This document shows positions 9,933-14,632 of a stretch of DNA of 26,047 nt, piece by piece. Under the pieces are notes generated by a model. The model saw nothing but the letters and a program-made list of their open reading frames with translations. It was not told the DNA's origin and did not search any database. Source of the stretch: a virus; the IMG/VR virus record IMGVR_UViG_3300030108_003748, positions 3,202 through 29,248 of that record; one strand, 5' to 3'. Positions within the stretch are counted from its first letter, which is position 1, and each line of letters opens with the position of its first letter. Made by a program: the position numbers and the translations under genes.

Positions 9933-10322
9933 ATGAGTTCAAATCTTAAAATCGCAAAGTTTGCTGGAAGTGTGCTGCCTTACACAATTGTGAACGATAG
10001 CAGCATTACAAACGACCCAATCATTGATGTTACTGGCTCAGCAGGTACACTATATGATTTGAATTTAGATCTGTCGTCAGGCATCAATCATGATTACTAC
10101 CTGAAAATTTGGCTTCAAACGGCATCAATCACGTTGGGTACGACACCACCAGACGTAATTATTAAAGCGGCACAAGATCAAATTATCCGACTAAACTACC
10201 CATCCGGGCTGTATTTTTCGGCTCTAAGTGTGGCCTTGGTTGATAGCAGCGCAGATAGTTCAACAGCTATGACAACTACAAATAACAGCGGAACTGTTAA
10301 ACTTACCATGACAGTATCTTAG
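9933..10322 (+). CDS. Small beta-rich virion protein, paralogue 1
   Basis: The 129-aa product starts at an ATG with AGGA six bases upstream, after the tandem TAGGATAGGATAA. It shares with the genes at 10332, 10928 and 11295 a common layout: a short N-terminal KIxxF-type strand, DVTGSAGTLYDLNLD, a YLKIWL strand, a GTTPPD turn, a YPSGLYFS motif and a final SGTVKLTMT strand. Such proteins are predicted single-domain beta sandwiches, and I associate similar phage proteins with virion surface or tail decoration. No enzymatic motif is visible. It pairs with the next gene, and this pair appears duplicated downstream. Confidence 0.55.
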   Translation: MSSNLKIAKFAGSVLPYTIVNDSSITNDPIIDVTGSAGTLYDLNLDLSSGINHDYYLKIWLQTASITLGTTPPDVIIKAAQDQIIRLNYPSGLYFSALSVALVDSSADSSTAMTTTNNSGTVKLTMTVS

Positions 10323-10331
10323 GAGTTCGAC

Positions 10332-10721
10332 GTGGCAATTAAAGTAACCAATATACCTAAGCGTCTCGCTGAAACTCTGGTAATCGATACAGCGTCAGAC
10401 ACGACAGCATCAGGGTCTGGCGCAAATATCTTTACTGGTACTACCAAGGCGAGTAAATTTTACTGTTGGAAGATCGATGCGTCAGCCGTAGGCTCAGCAG
10501 TTTACGTCAAGGTACAGCAAGCAACATCTTACACATTAGGTAACAACCCTGATTGGCGTTTCTACTGTCCAGCTAACTCTACGTGCTATTACATTTTCCC
10601 CGACGGCCAAGCATTTAGCACTGGGATTAGCTTTATCTCAACAACTACAGCCGCCTCAAGCGCAAACAGTCAAACAGACCCTGCGGCTGCGGTTACAGTT
10701 ACAGTTCTTGGAGGAACTTGA
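10332..10721 (+). CDS. Small beta-rich virion protein, paralogue 2
   Basis: A GTG start is used, with AGGAG six bases upstream and overlapping the previous stop region. The 129-aa product follows the family layout: a KFYCWKID strand, VYVKVQQA, a TLGNNPDW turn, YIFPDGQAFSTGISF, and a terminal AVTVTVLGG strand. It is most like the gene at 11295, particularly in the P(D/E)GQ-x-(F/Y)STG motif, so 10332 and 11295 are probably equivalent members of two duplicated pairs. It is predicted to be a surface or tail-associated protein; the exact place in the virion is unknown. Confidence 0.55.
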   Translation: MAIKVTNIPKRLAETLVIDTASDTTASGSGANIFTGTTKASKFYCWKIDASAVGSAVYVKVQQATSYTLGNNPDWRFYCPANSTCYYIFPDGQAFSTGISFISTTTAASSANSQTDPAAAVTVTVLGGT

Positions 10722-10723
10722 TT

Positions 10724-10921
10724 ATGAAAGGTTTTCTTAACTCTCTTTTTAGCTCTCAAAAGCGTGTCTCTTGGCGTAGGCTTGCTGTACTTGCACTTGG
10801 TACTGGGCTTCTTGCTGCTGGCATGCTTCAATCTGACCAGTGGTTGTACCTTGGTCTTGCTTATATTGCGGGCGATTCAGCGGAAAAAGCTATGAGTGCG
10901 CTCGGACTTAGCAAGAAGTAG
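10724..10921 (+). CDS. Small membrane protein, holin candidate
   Basis: I choose the ATG at 10724 because GGAGGA lies eight bases upstream; an in-frame TTG at 10718 would be too close to that site. The 65-aa product has a basic N-terminus (QKRVSWRR) followed by two closely spaced hydrophobic stretches (about residues 20-33 and 40-50) and a short polar tail. Small phage proteins with this layout and an AYIxGDS-like end of the second helix include some holins. Its position between two pairs of virion paralogues, and not directly beside the putative endolysin gene, weakens that idea. Another small membrane function is possible. Confidence 0.45.
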   Translation: MKGFLNSLFSSQKRVSWRRLAVLALGTGLLAAGMLQSDQWLYLGLAYIAGDSAEKAMSALGLSKK

Positions 10922-10927
10922 TGATCT

Positions 10928-11287
10928 ATGGCCGCAGAGTTAAAAATTACAGGATTCCATGATGCGGTTGACTATAAAGTCATTCAATGCACTGGAATCA
11001 CCGACACCACTCATCAAGTAAATGTTACGGGTGGCTCAGGTACTCTTTACGCGGCATATTTAGACTCGGCTCAAAGTAGCTCAAACCTTACGCTTCATAT
11101 TTTAGACAGTAAAATAACTTCAAATACGGAGTTTATTTTGCGTGGGCTCAACAAATCTGTTCGGTCAATTCAAATTCCTACGGGGTTTGCATTTGAGCAA
11201 CTTGAGTTTTGGGTGAGCAATAATGGTGCTGAAGACGACAACACAAGTTTTTCAGGAACCATTAACGTTACGTTAGTCTGCACTTGA
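10928..11287 (+). CDS. Small beta-rich virion protein, paralogue 3
   Basis: The 119-aa product starts at an ATG preceded by only a weak ribosome-binding sequence (AGTGATCTATGG), a leader nearly identical to that of the next gene (AGTGATTTATGG). It shows the family layout: VTGGSGTLYAAYLD, a LTLHILD strand, an IPTGFAFEQLEFW motif and a terminal SGTINVTLV strand. The opening is closest to the gene at 9933 (LKI-x-x-F near the start, then VTG-x-x-GTLY), suggesting that the pair 9933/10332 was duplicated to give 10928/11295. The function is inferred to be structural; no enzymatic residues are apparent. Confidence 0.55.
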   Translation: MAAELKITGFHDAVDYKVIQCTGITDTTHQVNVTGGSGTLYAAYLDSAQSSSNLTLHILDSKITSNTEFILRGLNKSVRSIQIPTGFAFEQLEFWVSNNGAEDDNTSFSGTINVTLVCT

Positions 11288-11294
11288 GTGATTT

Positions 11295-11669
11295 ATGGCG
11301 ATAACAAAAACGACAACAATATCTGAGTTAGGTGGCATACTGATTGTTGATTTTGACGCGGACTCATCAGTTGAGGCTCACGTTACAGGTAACACTTCAG
11401 GTACGTTGTATTTGGTTGAAATCGACAACACATCAAACGCAAACAATTCGGTGTACCTCAGGATTAAAGATGCGCAATCAGCGGGGTCGGCAGGCACATT
11501 AGTCCCAACCTGGATGTTTAAGGCTCCTAAGGCGGGTAAGGCTTGTTACTCTTTACCTGAAGGTCAACCCTACAGTACAGGGCTTACGATGTGGTGTACT
11601 ACAAGTAACGCACCAGAAGATACTACATCACCGTCTGGAGCGGTAATAGTTAAGCTGATTGCATCTTAG
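11295..11669 (+). CDS. Small beta-rich virion protein, paralogue 4
   Basis: The 124-aa product shows the clearest version of the family pattern: VTGNTSGTLYLVEIDN, SVYLRIKDA, a GTLVPTW turn, LPEGQPYSTGLTMW and a terminal SGAVIVKLI strand. The P-E-G-Q-x-Y-S-T-G-L segment closely matches the gene at 10332. The gene follows its neighbour with only a seven-base gap and is followed within eight bases by the next gene, so the whole run is one transcription unit. It is predicted to be a beta-sandwich virion decoration or tail-associated protein. Confidence 0.55.
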   Translation: MAITKTTTISELGGILIVDFDADSSVEAHVTGNTSGTLYLVEIDNTSNANNSVYLRIKDAQSAGSAGTLVPTWMFKAPKAGKACYSLPEGQPYSTGLTMWCTTSNAPEDTTSPSGAVIVKLIAS

Positions 11670-11677
11670 GAATGGTT

Positions 11678-11923
11678 ATGACTGATACTTTTACCTTGGT
11701 TCTTGTTGGTGCTCTTGCGGCTATTGCAGCATTTTTGAGGCTAAAGTTTTCGGGTAAGAAACTTAACAGAAGTCCAAAGCCACCGAAAAATACTGTGGCC
11801 GATGTCGCGAGAAAAATAAGTGATGAAGAGTTTCAAGAAAAGTTGAAGGCTATTGTGAGTGATGTAGAAGGTGAATCACCTGCAGATGATTTGGCATCTC
11901 GTGGGAATGCGAGAAAAAGATGA
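11678..11923 (+). CDS. Small single-pass membrane protein
   Basis: I place the start at the ATG at 11678, six bases after AGGA (11668-11671); the in-frame ATG at 11672 is too close to that site. The 81-aa product has one N-terminal hydrophobic helix (about residues 5-22, LVLVGALAAIAAFLRL), then a basic Pro/Lys segment and an acidic, helix-prone tail. The topology is N-terminal anchor with a soluble tail. It opens the small-gene cluster that holds the lysis functions and its end overlaps the next gene by four bases. No family is recognised. Confidence 0.45.
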   Translation: MTDTFTLVLVGALAAIAAFLRLKFSGKKLNRSPKPPKNTVADVARKISDEEFQEKLKAIVSDVEGESPADDLASRGNARKR

Positions 11924-12360
11924 TAGCCTTGTTCATGGTTTCTGCCGCGCTTGCACTTGAGCCTGCTGAGCGCCCAAAGGCGCCTGAGCCCGTCGCAGGA
12001 GAATGCAGCCGCAACTATGGCATCACAAAAAGCAAAGCTATTCCTGCGCATCTCGCAATTGATTTGACTTCGGCTGAGTGCTCTGCAGTTGCAGTGCCGC
12101 TTTCTCAGTATGCAGACCTGCTCGCTACTGAAGCGTGGGCAGAGAACCTTAGCGCCCGTTACAAAATAGACACAGCCGAGATTAGAAGAGAAAGAGATTG
12201 GTATAAAGATAGGTTATACCTTGAACTTCAGCCAGAACCTTGGTTAGAAAGACCAGGAACTCAGCGTTGGCTTGGTAGAATAGAAACAATAGTGATCGTC
12301 GGTATTGTTACTGCCGGGTTAGGGGCTACATATCACTACACATCGGGAGCAGGAAAATGA
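11920..12360 (+). CDS. Exported protein with C-terminal membrane helix (possible spanin-like)
   Basis: The ATG overlaps the previous stop (ATGATAG) and the 146-aa product overlaps the next gene by four bases. A short signal-like hydrophobic N-terminus (MIALFMVSAALALE) is followed by a soluble region with two cysteines, an Arg/Glu-rich helix (RRERDWYKDRLYLELQ, about 90-105) and a C-terminal membrane helix near residues 122-140. An N-terminal export signal plus a C-terminal membrane segment is the topology of unimolecular spanins, which fuse inner and outer membranes at lysis. A proper lipobox is not visible: the first Cys, at residue 29, follows VAGE. The spanin assignment is therefore tentative and the protein may be something else. 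Confidence 0.4.
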   Translation: MIALFMVSAALALEPAERPKAPEPVAGECSRNYGITKSKAIPAHLAIDLTSAECSAVAVPLSQYADLLATEAWAENLSARYKIDTAEIRRERDWYKDRLYLELQPEPWLERPGTQRWLGRIETIVIVGIVTAGLGATYHYTSGAGK

Positions 12361-12644
12361 ACTTAAAAGACTTTGCTGTTCCTTGCGGTACGATTCTATT
12401 TGCGGCGGGTGCTGCTTTTACTTCGTTTGAGTCTGCGGCACAGGAAACTGAAGAACTTGATCGTCGGGTAACAGTCCTTGAATCTAAAGAGGGCAAACAA
12501 GAAGTTGTCGATCTTAAAATCGAGGGTGTAGAAAAGCGCCTCGATAAGATGGAAGAACTTATGGGCAAGATGCTTGAAGTTCAACAGCAGCAAGCGATTA
12601 ATCAGGCCAAGATTTGTGCCGCAACTAACGCGAGTTGCAACTAA
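12357..12644 (+). CDS. Membrane-anchored coiled-coil protein
   Basis: The 95-aa product has one hydrophobic segment near residues 8-24, then a long charged helical region with heptad-like spacing (residues 30-80) ending in a Gln-rich stretch and two cysteines close to the C-terminus. The layout recalls phage haemolysin XhlA-type or Rz-like lysis proteins, but none can be named from sequence alone. The start overlaps the upstream stop (ATGA) and the stop overlaps the downstream ATG (TAATG), indicating coupled translation within the lysis cluster. Confidence 0.45.
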   Translation: MNLKDFAVPCGTILFAAGAAFTSFESAAQETEELDRRVTVLESKEGKQEVVDLKIEGVEKRLDKMEELMGKMLEVQQQQAINQAKICAATNASCN

Positions 12645-13219
12645 TGAGACCGCTTATTCTTGACTATGTTGATTCTCTTGGCCACGCCGTGTTTGAGACG
12701 GGTGAATACAACCTGAACATCATTGGTATTCGAAGCAAAGATCATCAGGCAAACAGCTTTGATGATCGTATCTGTGTAGTCTTTAAAGACGAGAATGGAT
12801 GGATAGTCCGCACTTGGGAGTGTACTACTGAGCCTGGAAAGTATTGGCTCGAAAATCCATCAAACGTAAATGGTACTGCTATACTTGTTCCTGGTCAGTA
12901 TCGATCTGTGTGGAAGATCGATAAGCACCAGGGACGATACGATGCGCTCTGTCAAAGGAACGGTACAGTCAAGACTTATCGGGATGACAATAAAGACGAC
13001 ATTATTGATCTTGATGTACAGTCTATTACTGAAGGCATGTTTGGAATCAACATCCACAAAGCCGGAACAGACTCAACGCAAGTGAACAAGTGGTCTGCTG
13101 GATGCCAGGTGTTTAGTCACAGCGCTGACTTCGAAGAGTTTATGTCTATCTGTTATGCGGCGAAAGAGAAGTGGGGTAACAGCTTTACGTATACGTTGAT
13201 TGATGAACCGGAGTTCTAA
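12644..13219 (+). CDS. Putative endolysin with L,D-transpeptidase-like signature
   Basis: I use the ATG at 12644, which overlaps the previous stop, and not an in-frame TTG nine bases earlier; the product is 191 aa. Near the C-terminus the sequence reads GINIHKAG (His138), then KWSAGCQVF (Ser151-Cys154). A His followed 13-16 residues later by Ser-x-Gly-Cys is the catalytic signature of YkuD-type L,D-transpeptidases, whose cysteine attacks peptidoglycan stem peptides. The Arg that usually follows the Cys is not evident, so this is a divergent member or a look-alike. There is no signal peptide or membrane helix, so access to the wall would depend on a holin. Its place among small membrane proteins supports a role in lysis. 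Confidence 0.55.
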   Translation: MRPLILDYVDSLGHAVFETGEYNLNIIGIRSKDHQANSFDDRICVVFKDENGWIVRTWECTTEPGKYWLENPSNVNGTAILVPGQYRSVWKIDKHQGRYDALCQRNGTVKTYRDDNKDDIIDLDVQSITEGMFGINIHKAGTDSTQVNKWSAGCQVFSHSADFEEFMSICYAAKEKWGNSFTYTLIDEPEF

Positions 13220-13534
13220 GTGGAAGCAGTGCTGGAATCACTGTTAGACGATGGACACCTTGGTGTCTTTGCCGCATTTTTAATCTATCAGTTTTTTACC
13301 ATGCAGAAACGAATGGATGGGTTGGTAGAGAATTTCCAGAAGCAACTTAAAGAGATTAATGACGAGTACGATGATCGTATTGAGAAGATGCGTGAGCGTT
13401 ATGACATCGTGATTAAAGAAGCTCGAGCTGAAACTACGGCTCAGGCGAAAGATTTTCTTCAGGTCCGCAACAAAATTCAAGAGCAGATTGTGTCTAAGCT
13501 CGATATTTTGACGGCTCGAGTTGGTCGATCATAA
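13220..13534 (+). CDS. Membrane-anchored coiled-coil protein, i-spanin/holin-like
   Basis: A GTG start follows directly on the endolysin-type gene's stop, with GGAG at 13210-13213. The 104-aa product has one N-terminal hydrophobic helix (about residues 13-28) followed by an almost entirely helical charged region with coiled-coil spacing to the C-terminus. Rz-type inner-membrane spanins and BhlA/UviB-type holin-like proteins share this layout, and position after the peptidoglycan enzyme fits either. No outer-membrane lipoprotein partner is seen embedded in or after it. Its last six bases overlap the convergent minus-strand gene. Confidence 0.5.
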   Translation: MEAVLESLLDDGHLGVFAAFLIYQFFTMQKRMDGLVENFQKQLKEINDEYDDRIEKMRERYDIVIKEARAETTAQAKDFLQVRNKIQEQIVSKLDILTARVGRS

Positions 13535-13822
13535 AAGTTTTAATACTAAACCAGCGAGAGAAATAAATAATGCGCAACAAGAAAAGACCAGGGCTCGTTT
13601 ACTGGCACGCCAATTGCGCTCAACACCATGTCGCTTCAATTCAAAGTCGAAGTGATCTTCAGGAGTCCAATCAGGAATCTTCTGGAGATACTCAGAGCAT
13701 ATCCGATGCTCCCAAAGAGCATCCTCTGGAATCTGGAGACCCCGGTACATTAAACAGGTCCCTGCCTGTTTGCTAACTCCGTTGTAGGATTTATAGAATC
13801 CGCATCGTCCGCATCTTGCCAT
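13529..13822 (-). CDS. Cys-rich small protein with C-terminal membrane helix
   Basis: I prefer the internal ATG at 13822 because it places the first CxxC directly after the start (MARCGRCGFYK); a GTG at 13840 would add six residues. The 97-aa product has CxxC near the N-terminus and further cysteines in GTCLMYRG and ICSEY, a pattern consistent with a metal-binding ribbon, then a charged middle and a hydrophobic C-terminal helix (about residues 76-97, including CCALFISLAGLVL). No family is recognised. It is convergent with the lysis cluster and separated from the upstream minus-strand genes by about 160 bases. Confidence 0.45.
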   Translation of the reverse strand: MARCGRCGFYKSYNGVSKQAGTCLMYRGLQIPEDALWEHRICSEYLQKIPDWTPEDHFDFELKRHGVERNWRASKRALVFSCCALFISLAGLVLKLL

Positions 13823-13837
13823 GGCAAAAGAATACCC

Positions 13838-13859
13838 CACTCAAGCCATGACACTCAAG
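13838..13859. repeat. Direct repeat CACTCAAG x2
   Basis: Two perfect copies of CACTCAAG (CTTGAGTG on the minus strand) lie at 13838-13845 and 13852-13859, six bases apart, immediately upstream of the minus-strand Cys-rich gene. A regulatory role is possible but rests on position only. Confidence 0.3.
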
Positions 13860-13877
13860 TGAGGTAAATTTAATCCA

Positions 13878-13957
13878 CGAGATAAAATTGATCTCGGCCT
13901 ATCCAAGATCAAAATGTAAACCACCACCAAAAAGTGGATTATGTCGCGTTAACGACA
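13878..13957. repeat. Three short stem-loops in the minus-strand intergenic region
   Basis: Perfect inverted repeats occur at 13878-13896 (CGAGAT, 7-base loop, ATCTCG), 13924-13937 (CCAC, 6-base loop, GTGG) and 13942-13957 (TGTCG, 6-base loop, CGACA). None is followed by a clear T tract on either strand, so a canonical intrinsic terminator is not supported. The stretch 13841-13981 otherwise holds no gene. Confidence 0.35.
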
Positions 13958-13981
13958 AGCTTTGATAACGCATTATTTGAA

Positions 13982-14242
13982 CTACGCTTCTATAATGTCA
14001 TGATAAAAAACATCGGCTGACCGATCGAGAAGCTTTTCTATTGCCTCAAGTGGATCATCATCTAAACCGACAGCAAGTAGTACATCCTCAAAAAACAAAC
14101 CATATCCACCATCCACTTCATTGATCTCCAGGTTGTCATAACCAAGGTCTTCAAGCGCGTAGAGGAGTTGCTGTGTGTTCTCTTTAATGAGGTACAGTGA
14201 TACTAATTCTTCTGCAGTGTCCATTTGTCTTACATATCTCAT
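13982..14242 (-). CDS. Small, highly acidic protein coupled to the XRE regulator
   Basis: I place the start at the ATG at 14242, which overlaps the stop of the XRE gene as ATGA; a GTG at 14254 would give a longer overlap. The 86-aa product has 21 Asp/Glu against 5 Lys/Arg, clusters such as LDDDPLEAIE, and no Cys. It appears to be a compact alpha/beta protein with no recognised family. Translational coupling to a DNA-binding regulator suggests that they work together. An antirepressor, regulator partner or DNA-mimic role would fit the charge, but that is inference only. Confidence 0.5.
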   Translation of the reverse strand: MRYVRQMDTAEELVSLYLIKENTQQLLYALEDLGYDNLEINEVDGGYGLFFEDVLLAVGLDDDPLEAIEKLLDRSADVFYHDIIEA

Positions 14243-14538
14243 CGGCGTGACCACCGACCAGGTCCACTCCTGGCATCAATTCTTGCACGTTCTCCGAGAT
14301 CAACCAAATGAGCGACCCAACTTTCGTATCGAACAGGCTCATTCTTACCTTGTTTGGGCGAAGAAGAAAATGCTTCAGCTAACCCCTTAACGTGTCTCAT
14401 CGTGGGCAATCTTGCCCCTGATTCAATTCTGCTTACTTCAGACTGACTCAAACCTGCTGAACGAGAAAGATCCGCGAGGGACCATTTCCTAGATTCTCTC
14501 GCCTTTCTCATAAATCTTGAAAATGCACTATCCGACAT
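14239..14538 (-). CDS. XRE/Cro-family helix-turn-helix regulator
   Basis: I choose the ATG at 14538 because GGAG (14544-14547) sits five bases upstream; an upstream in-frame start would add a stretch lacking similarity to the family. The 99-aa protein has a classic HTH_3 domain at about residues 5-60: WSLADLSRSAGLSQSEVSRI forms the scaffold, turn and recognition helix, followed by ESGARLPTMRHV. The C-terminal 35 residues are basic and of unknown role. Proteins of this family bind short inverted repeats as dimers and often repress divergent phage operons. The inverted repeat at 14575-14609 is the natural candidate operator. It is translated together with the acidic gene downstream. Confidence 0.8.
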   Translation of the reverse strand: MSDSAFSRFMRKARESRKWSLADLSRSAGLSQSEVSRIESGARLPTMRHVKGLAEAFSSSPKQGKNEPVRYESWVAHLVDLGERARIDARSGPGRWSRR

Positions 14539-14559
14539 ACCGTCTCCAGTTGAACCACA

Positions 14560-14588
14560 ACGGTAGCCCAAAAAACAGGGTACGTCAA
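14560..14588 (-). promoter_or_regulatory. Candidate leftward promoter for the XRE gene
   Basis: On the minus strand a TTGACG -35 box (14588-14583) is followed after 17 bases by TACCGT (14565-14560), a weak -10. Transcription would begin near 14553, giving a leader of about 15 bases containing the GGAG ribosome-binding site. The -35 box lies within the left arm of the inverted repeat, so binding there would be expected to affect this promoter. Confidence 0.35.
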
Positions 14589-14611
14589 CTTTAGTCCTTG
14601 ACACCCTGTCA
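14575..14611. promoter_or_regulatory. Inverted-repeat candidate operator between divergent genes
   Basis: The left arm ACAGGGTacGTCAA (14575-14588) and right arm TTGACACCCTGT (14598-14609) are reverse complements apart from two extra bases in the left arm, with a nine-base centre. The right arm also overlaps a separate perfect palindrome TGACA-CCC-TGTCA (14599-14611). Both arms cover a -35 box of the divergent promoters. It is a plausible binding site for the XRE regulator encoded next to it; binding itself is inferred. Confidence 0.5.
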
Positions 14612-14626
14612 CGGTTAGCATATTGT
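14598..14626 (+). promoter_or_regulatory. Candidate rightward promoter for the replication module
   Basis: A perfect TTGACA (14598-14603) is separated by 17 bases from TATTGT (14621-14626, four of six matches to TATAAT). The predicted transcription start falls at about 14631-14635, on the helicase ATG at 14633, so the transcript would be leaderless or nearly so. The -35 box is embedded in the inverted repeats described for the operator. Confidence 0.55.
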
Positions 14627-14632
14627 CGATTC

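Noticed and set aside
13570-13776. A 68-codon plus-strand frame after the lysis cluster.
   Set aside because: It lies opposite the Cys-rich minus-strand gene, has no ribosome-binding site, and its product shows no structure.
13841-13981. tRNA or small RNA gene in the intergenic stem-loops.
   Set aside because: The stems are too short and do not form a cloverleaf, and no tRNA-like conserved bases are present.
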